Counted from the first letter of the stretch, positions 56,901-62,959 are shown. The stretch is 64,000 nucleotides of DNA from Trogon surrucura (GCA_020746105.1 CM036632.1:8292001-8356000); one strand, 5' to 3'. Translations and numbers: made by a program. Notes: generated by a model from the letters alone, not told the origin.

Positions 56901-59900
56901 TCAATGAATTAAAAATCCTGTTTTCATTGTCTCCAGATAGCAACAGATTAGCTGAAAGCAGTGAACAGGTCTGTGTTCTATTTAAGGTAAAATACAATTT
57001 TTCAGGAGCATGTGATGCCAAAATGTCTGTGCTTACATTTTAATTATACAGAATTATGGTGCCTTAGGATACAATGTTGTTATGGGGTCGTATTGTCCCT
57101 GCGATAAACAGCCTGGTAAATTCCAGGGCTCCTTTTAGATACTGTCTGGCAGCTGTTATCTGCAGCTCTGTAGTAGCAGTACAGTACTAATAGCATCATT
57201 TCTTGAGCATGGTTATGAGTACAGTGCACCAATGCCCCGTGCTTCTTTTTGGAATTGAACAGGTTGGAATATTCCATACGACTTCAACGAATCTGACCTC
57301 AGAATCAGTATGCGGCAGATCCAGATGTTTCTGAATGAATATGAAGAAATCCCATTTGAAGCTCTGACATATCTGACAGGTACAGGCATTGCACCCGCTA
57401 ACATGTGCAGACTTTGCTAGGCACTGGCAGCTGGTACAGGGATAAACTGATGAGTCCTTGACAAATTGAGGGGATTCCATTCAAGTTTACTTTCTTGGCC
57501 TTCCAGACAAGGTTGGATCCCAGAGCCTCAGGTGTTATTGCTGCCTTGGCTGATGTATCACTGGAAGAATTACTAATGGTCCAGCAAACTTCCTGGTCTT
57601 TGTTTCACATATGTCAGATGAAAATGTCGATGGCCTCTGTTTCACCTTAGCTGATCAATATGGTCCTGGCACAGTGAGCAGCGGCAGTTTACCAGAGGAT
57701 GTGATGATACTCAGCAGTTTCAAGCAGGAGCTGTTGACCAGTGTAAATAACTTGGTTGCTGTGGCTGTTCAGTTCTCTTTCTCCAGAAATTCAGCTGCTT
57801 CTTGGCACATCCTTTATCAACCTCATAAAGATAATTCCTGACTTTTGCTAATATTATCATTAGCTTTATGAAAATTAATTTTGAAAGTTATGATTAATGT
57901 AATAATTATGAGCTTTTAGCTGTTTTCTGTACTTTCAGTCAGTGTAAACCTCCCCTTATTGTTCTCTCATTACTTAAATCTCTCCAACCCTTTTTGCACA
58001 AGGGTATTGTGTATCTGTGATCCCTTGTTTTCTACTGTATACATACATAATCAGGTTAAGTTTGCATGAAAGGAACAAGACAAGGATCAGCTATATAGCA
58101 CTGTGCAGATTTTGACCATTCTAAAAACTTAGGAGAATTTCAAGCAAAAGAGTTGCCATTTAAAACATGACATTATTTACTGTGGCATGAGCAGCAGTTT
58201 CTCAGACCAACCCATAGCATTTCTTAAAACTTTCATCATAGAGACACACAAACCTTGCTGATAGTTCCAAAGGTGTTAAAGTGCCTAATTTCCATTGAGT
58301 TAATTGAAGTGTAGGATCTAAAAACATTTGAAGATCCGGATCTTTGGAATTTCAACTTACTGGAGCTATGTATTATTGAAAAACTATTTTTATTTGTTGA
58401 TTGACTTACATTTTTCTATTCTGGCTTTCTTTGTCCTTTCCCAGGGGAATGTAACTATGGAGGTAGAGTAACAGATGATAAGGACAGGCGTCTTCTCCTG
58501 TCCCTGCTTTCAATTGTTTATAGCAAGGATATAGAGCAGGACAAGTACATGCTTACAGCTGGAGATGAGTACTACATCCCACCCCATGGCCCGTATGAGG
58601 TGAGAAGAAAATAAATGTAAATTCTATCTTATTGGGAAAAATCTCCTACACAGAAAAATCTCTGATACACAGAGCATCCGACCCTCTTCTGTGATTCCTA
58701 CCAGCGCTCTTTTTATATTTCTAATGTATGCTCTTGCTTTCTCTTGCAATTTACATGAGGGTGCTAAGAACAACTCCTCAGTGAGTCTTTGAATCACTCA
58801 AAACTTCTGTATTTATCTTTGTGGACTGAGTAAGTCAATTCCTGGATGTGTTTGATTGTAAATGGGAAGGTTCTGTCCAACTTGGATTTACTGATCATTT
58901 AGCATTGTGTGTTTCTGGTATCTAAATGTTTCTTTTACAGTCTTACATTGAATACATACGAAGCTTGCCAACCACAACACACCCTGAAGTGTTTGGACTT
59001 CATGAAAACGCAGACATCACCAAGGATAACCAGGAGACTAATCAGCTTTTCCATGGAGTGCTCCTGACTTTGCCTAGAGAAGCAGGGGGAGGTGGCAAAT
59101 CCCCTCAGGTAACTGGGGAAGAAAGATCAACTTGCCCTTTCCTGTCATGCCCTAGGTTTCAGAGTAATCCAGCACCTCTCATCACGTGACACTGGCTTTG
59201 GGAGTAGATGGGGGTGTCCCCAAAGAAACGGACAGATTTGGCAAAGAACCTTTAAAGATGGAAAATACCCTAATGACTTTGAATTCAAACAGTTTAATAC
59301 CACACAACCCTACCTGTCTGTGCAGAACATGCAGTTTGAATGTTTCCTTCACATTTCGTCTTTTAAAGTAGCAGTGAAGTGTTTCCCTTAAGTCATGAAT
59401 TGTAGTTAGAGCACAGTTAACAATCACTGTTGGTAAAGCACCTCAAATCACATCCTACAGCATTGTCTAGTGAATGTATTCTCTTATGTCTAACATGCTG
59501 TAAGTAAAGCTGCTCCTGTGACTGGAGTCTTCACCGAATCACAGAATGTCAAGGGTTGGAACGGACCTTGAAAGATCATCTGTTCCAAGCCCCCTGCCAG
59601 AGCAGGATCACCTACAGTAGGTCACACAGGAATGCGACTTCATATGGTCTTCCCATCATTTCCCCCATGCTGGATGCTTTGTCTTCTCCTTCATTTTGGT
59701 AGCAGTAGGATTATGCTTGTCTGCCCTGCTACCTGCTTCCTTAGAAGCTGCTGAAAACATTCTTGCAAATCAAACCAAAATTACTAACAGATTTTAAATT
59801 ATTGAAACGGGAAAAGGAGCAAGCAGGCACATGCACAGACAGACAGACAGGATGACGTACAAAGAAAGTAAGTGCCTTTTAAGCCTTATTTCTTTGGGAA

Positions 59901-62900
59901 AACGGACTAAAATACCTATGTGGTTATGCAGAAAAAGACAGAAAATCTGTAGTGTTTTGTGGAATATATTGATAAAAAATAGGTGAAAAAAAAAGGGAAC
60001 TTCTTAAATCACTGCAAACTTGCGATTTCAGGAAACTGTTGAAGATCTGGCCCATGACATCCTATCCAAGTTACCAAGTGGCTTTGATCTTGAAGAGGTT
60101 ATGAAAGCATACCCAGTACTTTATGAAGAGTCCATGAACACAGTTCTTAGGCAAGAACTAATTAGATTTAACAGGTATGGCGCAGTGTTCTGTATAGCAC
60201 TACTAATACTGAAATATGTTTATGTTCATCAGTGTTAGACACTTACAGCCTTAAACAGTTATAAGCCTCTCACAATAAATTGTTCTTAACATGACAGATT
60301 CTGCTTTGGATGAACCTTTTAAAAAGGCTTGAAAGCTGCAGGTGATTATAGGATTATACCTGAATATAGAAATAGTACCTATATTCTTCAAGTATGAACT
60401 TAAATCCAATTTGAATTTGTGGTGTTAAGGGAGCCTACTTTATTCTTTCTAAGTCAGACCCAGGCCCCAATATTTACAGCTCACTATGTTAATTAGTGTT
60501 ACACTCTTTAAAGCTTTGGTCACTTGATTTTTCCCTTGGTTATAACGGGAATTTTCACTCTCTTTCATTTTTCTCTGTATGGTTCTTCTTTATTTACTTT
60601 TCTGAAGATGAGTAAGAGTTTTGACAAGTACAGGTGAGATAAGGAATTTCTGACAGGACATTTATTAGTTTTGATTTGCCCTTTGTTCACGTTGGACTCA
60701 GGTCTTTAGCCAGATATAGTAAGAATTAAATACTGAGATGACGATTTCTTTGATTGATTTATCTGAAGGCTTACTGAAGTTGTTCGGAGCAGCCTCATTA
60801 GTTTAGGCAAAGCCATTAAAGGCCAAGTACTGATGTCATCTGAACTTGAAGATGTTTTCAACAGCATGCTAATAGGAAAAGTACCATCAATGTGGTCTGC
60901 CAAATCCTATCCATCGCTGAAGCCACTGGGAAGTTATGTGTCTGACCTCCTCTGCCGTTTGGTCTTCTTCCAGGTATGCTAAACTGGGACCGACAGGTCT
61001 GAGACCTCAGTAGTTGAAAGCTGAATGGGTAAAATGTGTATCAGTACTGTCCTCACTCAGCAGTACCCTTACAGCTTCACGTTGTGAACTACTTGCACGT
61101 ACTCAGGCCTGTACACTGCATTAACAGCATGGCAATAAACTGGGCAATTGCTCAGCGGGGTGAGTTGGGAGTATAATCCTTTGGTGCTAATCCAGTGCTG
61201 CATTTGGCATTCTCCATTTTTCTATTTCTAGAAGATGCATTTTACTTTGTGTTGATGCATTAATGACTTCCCTGCTCAAAGGACACTGAACCACGTGTGA
61301 GAGTGCTTTAGAAATGGTGAATAATAACAAGCACTATTAAATTTTATATGTGTGACTGTAAATATCTTTCAGGTTTAATAAAATATGACACCACTTCCAC
61401 ACACACTTTCGACAAGCTGTTTATTCCTCACTCAGTGTTCCATTATTTCCCTTTCATTCTTAGTGCTTCCTTTAAATTAATTAAAATTCCAAGTGTACCT
61501 TAAAGAGCTGAGGTATTGAGATGTAGTGGAACCCCGTACAAGTCAGGGGAGGAGAAAGCTAGAAAGAAGTGACTGAAAGATTTGTGTAAGCAGCAGAGTT
61601 TCCTGTTCGCTGAACCAAAGTACCATATGGGCTTCTTTTGACTTCAAATGGCTTAGAGTAGTGTGGGGACATTCTGCCCTTCCCTTGTTTTTCCTACTGC
61701 CAATCCAACAAAGATGCTGGCCCAAGATCTTGTCTGGCATCTTTGTACTGGAATGATTTCCTCTACTAGGATCTGATGTGTTGGCTGTAGTAAGTGCCCT
61801 CAGTTTGGCCTTTTTCATAGAATCACAGAATGGATTGGGTTGGAAGGAGCCTTAAAGATGATCTACATCCAACCACCCAGCCATAGGCAGGGACGCCTTC
61901 CACGGACCAACTTGCTCAAAGCCCTGTCCAAGCTGGCATCTCATGTTAGTTAGGGGTTCGGTGTTTACAAGAGCATAAAAGAGGGTATATTGGTAAGTGT
62001 GTCCAAACTCAATACTATTTCTTCTTTTTGCTGCCTAGCATCTAGACTTACCAAAATATGCTTATGTGACTTTCTGAATTTTCCTTCTCTGTAACACTGA
62101 GTTTTGGTTGTTTCAGGATGAATGATTATTTTTGTTGTCATCATGACAGACTATGCGATTTGTTGTCTCTGAAAAATATAGAACTAACGGTAGTATCCAG
62201 AGCGTCCCATCTCTTTCCTGGTGAATCGGCATAGTGAAGCCACAAATGTATTTTTCTTACATTTGTTTTTTCTTTCCATATTCAGGATTGGGTCATCAAT
62301 GGGCCACCCACAGTCTTTTGGCTCTCAGGGTTCTTCTTCACTCAGTCTTTTTTGACCGGTGTTTTACAAAACTATGCCCGAAAATACACCATCCCAATTG
62401 ACCACATTGGATTTGAATTTGAGGTAAGAACATGCAGAGGAATCTTGTTTTTCTCAAACAGCTTGAAACATGTTCTGGGGCAGCAAGGAATAGTTTGCAA
62501 AGGAAAAAAACCATATATATTTAAAGGAGCAATTTCAGACTATCACTTAGGGGATTTGATATACTCAGGTAAAAATAAAATGAAACAACGGTTTAATCGT
62601 TCTAGGTGATGAAACAAGAGCACACAATGGAGAAAATGCCAGAAGATGGGGCTTATGTGAGAGGACTTTTTTTGGAAGGTGCACGATGGGATAGAGAATC
62701 CATGGTAATTGGAGAATCATTTCCAAAAATCCTTTATGATTCTTTACCCATAATTTGGCTGAAACCTGGAGAAAGTTCCAGATTTCTTCATATGAACATC
62801 TATTCATGCCCTGTATACAAGACAAGTGCAAGAAGAGGTGTCTTATCCACTACTGGCCACTCAACCAACTATGTTCTCTCGATTGAACTCCCTTCAGACA

Positions 62901-62959
62901 AGCCCCAGAAACACTGGATAAATCGAGGCGTGGCAGCACTGTGCCAGTTAGATGACTGA
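5885..62959 (+). CDS. DNAH3: DNAH3, axonemal dynein heavy chain 3 (60 coding exons)
   Basis: Force-generating ATPase of a single-headed inner dynein arm in motile cilia and sperm flagella; it walks toward microtubule minus ends (family knowledge). Sixty exons, each listed below, join into 12,144 nt = 4,047 residues plus TGA; the human protein is about 4,116. All phases match, with no frameshift or stop. Domains: divergent tail 1-770; linker about 770-1300; AAA1 with GPAGTGKT 1363-1370 and CFDEFNR 1413-1419; AAA2 with GDPLSGKT 1644-1651; AAA3 with GPTGTGKS 2005-2012; AAA4 with GVGGSGRQS 2365-2373; stalk and microtubule-binding tip about 2600-2950; AAA5, AAA6 and C-terminal domain to 4047. Identity rests on close similarity to DNAH3 throughout and on LDAF1 next door. 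DNAH7 and DNAH12 are the nearest alternatives. Exons 1-4 are the least certain. Confidence 0.93.
7435..7536 (+). CDS. DNAH3: DNAH3 coding exon 2 (residues 12-45)
   Basis: Encodes [20 protein letters not shown], closely resembling the human N terminus (NMSH...PELPPLP). Acceptor TTTCTAG, donor CAG|GTGTGT, phase 0. Confidence 0.85.
8540..8763 (+). CDS. DNAH3: DNAH3 coding exon 3 (residues 46 to about 120)
   Basis: Encodes [11 protein letters not shown] and [10 protein letters not shown], diagnostic of DNAH3. The 3' end is uncertain: the frame reaches a stop at 8780, and the only phase-2 donors fitting exon 4 are weak (ACC|GTGTAT, chosen, or AA|GTCCTC). Confidence 0.75.
8764..11469 (+). other. 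DNAH3 intron 3, possible missed small exon
   Basis: 2.7 kb of AT-rich sequence. A short MIR-like stretch (TCTTCATCTGTAAAACAAG) lies near 10800. The human protein has roughly 20 more residues at this point, so a small divergent exon could be hidden here; I could not identify one. Confidence 0.4.
11470..11659 (+). CDS. DNAH3: DNAH3 coding exon 4 (residues 120-183)
   Basis: Encodes a variable Ser/Pro-rich part, then [12 protein letters not shown] and SGNDIE, matching the human SPEQQLDVM...SDLE segment. The acceptor follows a long T run; donor GAG|GTATTT. Confidence 0.8.
12195..12384 (+). CDS. DNAH3: DNAH3 coding exon 5 (residues 184-247)
   Basis: Encodes [17 protein letters not shown] to [10 protein letters not shown]. 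Donor G|GTAAGA, phase 1. Confidence 0.9.
13492..13687 (+). CDS. DNAH3: DNAH3 coding exon 6 (residues 247-312)
   Basis: Encodes [16 protein letters not shown] and [12 protein letters not shown], conserved in the tail of DNAH3. Acceptor TGTTCTAG, donor GA|GTAAGA, phase 2. Confidence 0.93.
14425..14550 (+). CDS. DNAH3: DNAH3 coding exon 7 (residues 312-354)
   Basis: Encodes [16 protein letters not shown] to [11 protein letters not shown]. Donor AC|GTCAGT, phase 2. Confidence 0.9.
15238..15433 (+). CDS. DNAH3: DNAH3 coding exon 8 (residues 354-419)
   Basis: Encodes [22 protein letters not shown] and [15 protein letters not shown]. Donor AAG|GTATAT, phase 0. Confidence 0.92.
15911..16221 (-). 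mobile_element. CR1 LINE 3' end, minus orientation, in DNAH3 intron 8
   Basis: Begins with the reversed tail ATCACAGAATCACAGAATG and the typical TTGGAAGGGACC block. Continues into a reversed degraded ORF2 end; on the minus strand it reads [13 protein letters not shown], the conserved CR1 C-terminal motif. 5' truncated. Confidence 0.9.
16972..17151 (+). CDS. DNAH3: DNAH3 coding exon 9 (residues 420-479)
   Basis: Encodes [18 protein letters not shown] to AEELPK. Acceptor TTTTCCCTAAG, donor AAG|GTACTG, phase 0. Confidence 0.92.
17514..17650 (+). CDS. DNAH3: DNAH3 coding exon 10 (residues 480-525)
   Basis: Encodes [13 protein letters not shown] to FESNILGPQ. Donor AA|GTAAGT, phase 2. Less conserved than its neighbours. 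Confidence 0.88.
17805..17910 (+). CDS. DNAH3: DNAH3 coding exon 11 (residues 525-560)
   Basis: Encodes [20 protein letters not shown]. Donor GAG|GTAATG, phase 0. Confidence 0.9.
18457..18635 (+). CDS. DNAH3: DNAH3 coding exon 12 (residues 561-620)
   Basis: Encodes [19 protein letters not shown] and [11 protein letters not shown]. Donor AG|GTACAT, phase 2. Confidence 0.92.
19961..20145 (+). CDS. DNAH3: DNAH3 coding exon 13 (residues 620-682)
   Basis: Encodes [21 protein letters not shown] to [11 protein letters not shown]. Acceptor TTTTATTGTAG, strong donor C|GTATGT, phase 1. Confidence 0.92.
21387..21510 (+). CDS. DNAH3: DNAH3 coding exon 14 (residues 682-723)
   Basis: Encodes [16 protein letters not shown] and [10 protein letters not shown], typical of the pre-linker region. 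Donor AG|GTATGG, phase 2. Confidence 0.92.
21761..21830 (-). mobile_element. Short CR1-like remnant, minus orientation, in intron 14
   Basis: Contains TACAGAATTGTTCAGGCTGG, AAAAGACCTCTGAGATCATC and AAGTCCAGCC, resembling a reversed CR1 3' end. Short and diverged. Confidence 0.6.
22116..22269 (+). CDS. DNAH3: DNAH3 coding exon 15 (residues 723-774)
   Basis: Encodes [20 protein letters not shown] and [20 protein letters not shown], a coiled helical stretch leading to the linker. Donor GAG|GTTAGT, phase 0. Confidence 0.93.
22840..23410. repeat. MIR-like ancient SINE remnants in intron 15
   Basis: 22844-22880 has CACAGGTGTTGTGAGG then TTAATTAATC. 23255-23410 has TTTCACCTCCCTAACTG and TAAAATGAGGAAAGC. 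Both resemble parts of the MIR core and tail. They need not be one insertion. Confidence 0.4.
23867..24011 (+). CDS. DNAH3: DNAH3 coding exon 16 (residues 775-823)
   Basis: Start of the linker: [20 protein letters not shown] and KSEEWMNG. Donor G|GTGAGG, phase 1. Confidence 0.93.
24293..24504 (+). CDS. DNAH3: DNAH3 coding exon 17 (residues 823-893)
   Basis: Linker segment [20 protein letters not shown] to [16 protein letters not shown], the conserved DHC_N2 signature (GMK.RHW). Donor CAG|GTACTT, phase 0. Confidence 0.95.
24831..24922 (+). CDS. DNAH3: DNAH3 coding exon 18 (residues 894-924)
   Basis: Linker segment [20 protein letters not shown]. Acceptor TTGATTTTCAG, donor CA|GTAAGA, phase 2. 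Confidence 0.94.
25361..25475 (+). CDS. DNAH3: DNAH3 coding exon 19 (residues 924-962)
   Basis: Linker segment [20 protein letters not shown], highly conserved in dynein heavy chains. Donor ACT|GTGAGT, phase 0. Confidence 0.95.
26040..26156 (+). CDS. DNAH3: DNAH3 coding exon 20 (residues 963-1001)
   Basis: Linker segment [20 protein letters not shown]. Donor TGG|GTAAGG, phase 0. Confidence 0.95.
26356..26535 (+). CDS. DNAH3: DNAH3 coding exon 21 (residues 1002-1061)
   Basis: Linker segment [20 protein letters not shown] and QMPEEGRKF. Donor GTG|GTAAGT, phase 0. Confidence 0.95.
27688..27824 (+). CDS. DNAH3: DNAH3 coding exon 22 (residues 1062-1107)
   Basis: Linker segment [20 protein letters not shown] and KKRLFFPR. 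Donor AG|GTAAAT, phase 2. Confidence 0.95.
28522..28723 (+). CDS. DNAH3: DNAH3 coding exon 23 (residues 1107-1174)
   Basis: Linker segment [19 protein letters not shown] and [14 protein letters not shown], near-invariant in the family. Donor AAA|GTAAAT, phase 0. Confidence 0.95.
29613..29705 (+). CDS. DNAH3: DNAH3 coding exon 24 (residues 1175-1205)
   Basis: Encodes [20 protein letters not shown]. Donor GAG|GTAATT, phase 0. Confidence 0.94.
29996..30106 (+). CDS. DNAH3: DNAH3 coding exon 25 (residues 1206-1242)
   Basis: Encodes [19 protein letters not shown], the end of the linker. The acceptor follows a run of T. Donor CCA|GTAAGA, phase 0. Confidence 0.95.
30355..30469 (+). CDS. DNAH3: DNAH3 coding exon 26 (residues 1243-1281)
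   Basis: Encodes [20 protein letters not shown] and VIDVH. Donor G|GTCAGT, phase 1. Confidence 0.95.
30860..31058 (+). CDS. DNAH3: DNAH3 coding exon 27 (residues 1281-1347)
   Basis: Linker-AAA1 junction: [12 protein letters not shown] and [12 protein letters not shown]. Donor AG|GTAAAG, phase 2. Confidence 0.95.
31868..32072 (+). mobile_element. CR1 LINE 3' end, plus orientation, in intron 27
   Basis: Reads [20 protein letters not shown], the end of CR1 ORF2, then the GGACTGGATGATCTCCAGAG 3' UTR block and an ATTCTGTGATTCTATG tail. Heavily 5' truncated. Confidence 0.9.
32594..32702 (+). CDS. DNAH3: DNAH3 coding exon 28 (AAA1 Walker A, residues 1347-1383)
   Basis: Carries the main catalytic P-loop GPAGTGKT (1363-1370, Lys1369) and [15 protein letters not shown]. 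Donor CAG|GTACCA, phase 0. AAA1 is the principal ATP hydrolysis site of dyneins. Confidence 0.97.
32982..33095 (+). CDS. DNAH3: DNAH3 coding exon 29 (AAA1 Walker B, residues 1384-1421)
   Basis: Contains [17 protein letters not shown] and the Walker B motif CFDEFNR (1413-1419), including the catalytic Glu1416. Donor GAG|GTAATG, phase 0. Confidence 0.97.
33555..33612. repeat. T-rich (TTTTG)n simple repeat in intron 29
   Basis: Poly-T interrupted by regularly spaced G (TTTTG repeated several times). A simple low-complexity tract. Confidence 0.8.
34264..34440 (+). CDS. DNAH3: DNAH3 coding exon 30 (AAA1 sensor region, residues 1422-1480)
   Basis: Encodes [18 protein letters not shown] and the sensor-I segment [19 protein letters not shown]. 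Donor AAG|GTAAAT, phase 0. Confidence 0.97.
35152..35243 (+). CDS. DNAH3: DNAH3 coding exon 31 (residues 1481-1511)
   Basis: AAA1: [20 protein letters not shown]. Acceptor TTTTCTTACAG, donor AG|GTAAGA, phase 2. Confidence 0.97.
35640..35859 (+). CDS. DNAH3: DNAH3 coding exon 32 (residues 1511-1584)
   Basis: End of AAA1: [20 protein letters not shown] and [18 protein letters not shown]. Donor CAG|GTAAGC, phase 0. Confidence 0.97.
36214..36348 (+). CDS. DNAH3: DNAH3 coding exon 33 (residues 1585-1629)
   Basis: AAA1-AAA2 junction: [18 protein letters not shown] and PWFIGKIIQ. Donor CAG|GTTTAT, phase 0. Confidence 0.95.
37109..37220 (+). CDS. DNAH3: DNAH3 coding exon 34 (AAA2 Walker A, residues 1630-1667)
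   Basis: Carries the AAA2 P-loop GDPLSGKT (1644-1651, Lys1650) after [17 protein letters not shown]2 normally binds ATP structurally. Donor G|GTGATA, phase 1. Confidence 0.96.
37459..38082 (-). mobile_element. LTR-like (avian ERV type) insertion in intron 34
   Basis: A block of different composition from the surrounding intron. On the minus strand it starts TGTCTTCT, has GCACAGGGACCCAAAACTGG, a TATAAAT-type box, and later a TTTCATTAAAGC and TCCCTTCCCC pyrimidine-rich end, finishing near ATACA. This order resembles solitary avian ERV LTRs as I remember them. No viral gene is present. Ends are approximate and no target duplication was recognised. Confidence 0.45.
38493..38734 (+). CDS. DNAH3: DNAH3 coding exon 35 (residues 1667-1747)
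   Basis: AAA2: [20 protein letters not shown] and the Walker B-like [17 protein letters not shown]. Donor AAG|GTAGCC, phase 0. Confidence 0.97.
39314..39414 (+). CDS. DNAH3: DNAH3 coding exon 36 (residues 1748-1781)
   Basis: AAA2: [19 protein letters not shown] and ASPATVSR. Donor AG|GTAATG, phase 2. Confidence 0.97.
39493..39598 (+). CDS. DNAH3: DNAH3 coding exon 37 (residues 1781-1816)
   Basis: AAA2: [20 protein letters not shown]. Donor CTG|GTGCGA, a weaker site but required by the reading frame, phase 0. Confidence 0.94.
40136..40265 (+). CDS. DNAH3: DNAH3 coding exon 38 (residues 1817-1860)
   Basis: AAA2: [20 protein letters not shown]. Donor G|GTAAGT, phase 1. Confidence 0.95.
40763..40999 (+). 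CDS. DNAH3: DNAH3 coding exon 39 (residues 1860-1939)
   Basis: AAA2-AAA3 connector: an acidic stretch (QSEEEEKE), then [17 protein letters not shown] and [17 protein letters not shown]. Donor G|GTGCTT, phase 1. Confidence 0.95.
41366..41469 (+). CDS. DNAH3: DNAH3 coding exon 40 (residues 1939-1973)
   Basis: Encodes [20 protein letters not shown] to PPGAK. The donor AAG|GTTCAC is unusually weak, yet the junction to exon 41 ([12 protein letters not shown]) is exactly the family sequence. Confidence 0.93.
42423..42717 (+). CDS. DNAH3: DNAH3 coding exon 41 (AAA3 Walker A, residues 1974-2072)
   Basis: Carries the AAA3 P-loop GPTGTGKS (2005-2012, Lys2011), then [20 protein letters not shown] and KKAIIFV leading into Walker B. 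AAA3 is the regulatory ATP site in dyneins. Donor G|GTAAGA, phase 1. Confidence 0.97.
43156..43335 (+). CDS. DNAH3: DNAH3 coding exon 42 (AAA3 Walker B, residues 2072-2132)
   Basis: Completes [20 protein letters not shown] and contains [13 protein letters not shown]. Donor G|GTAGGA, phase 1. Confidence 0.97.
44336..44459 (+). CDS. DNAH3: DNAH3 coding exon 43 (residues 2132-2173)
   Basis: AAA3: [17 protein letters not shown]. Donor AG|GTAACA, phase 2. Confidence 0.96.
44552..44708 (+). CDS. DNAH3: DNAH3 coding exon 44 (residues 2173-2225)
   Basis: AAA3: [20 protein letters not shown] and [11 protein letters not shown]. Donor CAA|GTAAGT, phase 0. Confidence 0.97.
45641..45784 (+). CDS. DNAH3: DNAH3 coding exon 45 (residues 2226-2273)
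   Basis: AAA3 end: [20 protein letters not shown]. Acceptor ACATCTTCAG, donor AAG|GTATAT, phase 0. Confidence 0.96.
46363..47029 (+). CDS. DNAH3: DNAH3 coding exon 46 (AAA4, residues 2274-2496)
   Basis: A 667-nt exon with most of AAA4: [19 protein letters not shown], the P-loop GVGGSGRQS (2365-2373, Arg where Lys is usual) and [20 protein letters not shown]. Donor G|GTCTGT, phase 1. Confidence 0.97.
47147..47312 (+). CDS. DNAH3: DNAH3 coding exon 47 (residues 2496-2551)
   Basis: AAA4: [20 protein letters not shown] and [19 protein letters not shown]. Donor GA|GTATGG, phase 2. Confidence 0.97.
47650..47866 (+). CDS. DNAH3: DNAH3 coding exon 48 (residues 2551-2623)
   Basis: AAA4-stalk transition: [20 protein letters not shown] and [14 protein letters not shown], entering the first stalk helix. 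Donor CAA|GTGAGT, phase 0. Confidence 0.97.
48421..48603 (+). CDS. DNAH3: DNAH3 coding exon 49 (stalk CC1, residues 2624-2684)
   Basis: Ascending stalk helix: [20 protein letters not shown] and Ala/Glu-rich heptads. Donor AAG|GTAGTG, phase 0. Confidence 0.96.
49498..49696 (+). CDS. DNAH3: DNAH3 coding exon 50 (CC1 end and MTBD start, residues 2685-2751)
   Basis: [19 protein letters not shown] closes CC1; [19 protein letters not shown] opens the microtubule-binding tip, with the conserved PP turn. Donor G|GTAATG, phase 1. Confidence 0.96.
50277..51710 (+). mobile_element. CR1 LINE, 5'-truncated, in DNAH3 intron 50
   Basis: About 1.4 kb of the 3' half of CR1. The ORF2 frame opens near 50277 ([20 protein letters not shown]), includes reverse-transcriptase motifs [21 protein letters not shown] and FADDTKLGG, and ends at a stop at 51609-51611. 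One in-frame TAG at 51246-51248 breaks it (LLERV, then stop, then HRATRM). The 3' UTR ends in four ATTCTATG-type octamers. Same strand as DNAH3. No complete 5' end, so not autonomous. Confidence 0.95.
52003..54144 (+). CDS. DNAH3: DNAH3 coding exon 51 (MTBD, CC2, AAA5, AAA6; residues 2751-3465)
   Basis: A single 2,142-nt exon. Begins in the microtubule-binding domain ([34 protein letters not shown]). The descending stalk helix follows ([12 protein letters not shown] to GLGGEKDRW), then AAA5 ([37 protein letters not shown]) and AAA6 ([49 protein letters not shown]). Ends at [10 protein letters not shown]. Donor G|GTGAGA, phase 1. No stop or frameshift. Confidence 0.97.
55056..55281 (+). CDS. 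DNAH3: DNAH3 coding exon 52 (residues 3465-3540)
   Basis: AAA6: [16 protein letters not shown] and [16 protein letters not shown]. Donor AG|GTAGGA, phase 2. Confidence 0.97.
55584..55828 (+). CDS. DNAH3: DNAH3 coding exon 53 (residues 3540-3622)
   Basis: AAA6 to C-terminal domain: [27 protein letters not shown] and [17 protein letters not shown]. Donor G|GTAAGG, phase 1. Confidence 0.97.
57263..57379 (+). CDS. DNAH3: DNAH3 coding exon 54 (residues 3622-3661)
   Basis: C-terminal domain: [20 protein letters not shown] and ALTYLTG. Donor G|GTACAG, phase 1. Confidence 0.96.
58445..58599 (+). CDS. DNAH3: DNAH3 coding exon 55 (residues 3661-3712)
   Basis: [20 protein letters not shown], the dynein C-terminal signature. 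Ends PPHGPYE; human has PPHGSYQ. Donor GAG|GTGAGA, phase 0. Confidence 0.96.
58941..59108 (+). CDS. DNAH3: DNAH3 coding exon 56 (residues 3713-3768)
   Basis: [20 protein letters not shown] and a Gly-rich loop (GGGGKSPQ). Donor CAG|GTAACT, phase 0. Confidence 0.96.
59536..59636 (-). mobile_element. CR1 LINE 3' end, minus orientation, in intron 56
   Basis: Reversed CR1 3' terminus: GAATCACAGAATGTCAAGGG, TTGGAACGGACCTTG, CCCCCTGCCAGAGCAGGATC. About 100 nt. Confidence 0.85.
60032..60174 (+). CDS. DNAH3: DNAH3 coding exon 57 (residues 3769-3816)
   Basis: [20 protein letters not shown] and [15 protein letters not shown]. Donor AG|GTATGG, phase 2. Confidence 0.96.
60769..60973 (+). CDS. DNAH3: DNAH3 coding exon 58 (residues 3816-3884)
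   Basis: [20 protein letters not shown] and [18 protein letters not shown]. Donor CAG|GTATGC, phase 0. Confidence 0.96.
61816..61937 (-). mobile_element. CR1 LINE 3' end of another subfamily, minus orientation, in intron 58
   Basis: CATAGAATCACAGAATGGAT, TTGGAAGGAGCCTTAAAG, GGCAGGGACGCCTTCCAC and CTTGCTCAAAGCCCTGTCC. The internal sequence differs from the other CR1 copies here, so probably a different subfamily. Confidence 0.85.
62286..62423 (+). CDS. DNAH3: DNAH3 coding exon 59 (residues 3885-3930)
   Basis: [20 protein letters not shown] and [16 protein letters not shown]. Donor GAG|GTAAGA, phase 0. Confidence 0.97.
62606..62959 (+). CDS. DNAH3: DNAH3 coding exon 60, terminal (residues 3931-4047)
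   Basis: [53 protein letters not shown] and the terminal CQLDD before TGA. This is the conserved dynein C terminus. Confidence 0.97.
   Translation: MMKQEHTMEKMPEDGAYVRGLFLEGARWDRESMVIGESFPKILYDSLPIIWLKPGESSRFLHMNIYSCPVYKTSARRGVLSTTGHSTNYVLSIELPSDKPQKHWINRGVAALCQLDD

Noticed and set aside
5885-62959. Identification as DNAH7 or DNAH12
   Set aside because: N-terminal segments ([17 protein letters not shown]) and many internal stretches fit DNAH3 best, and the divergent neighbour is LDAF1, the DNAH3 neighbour in mammals as I recall.
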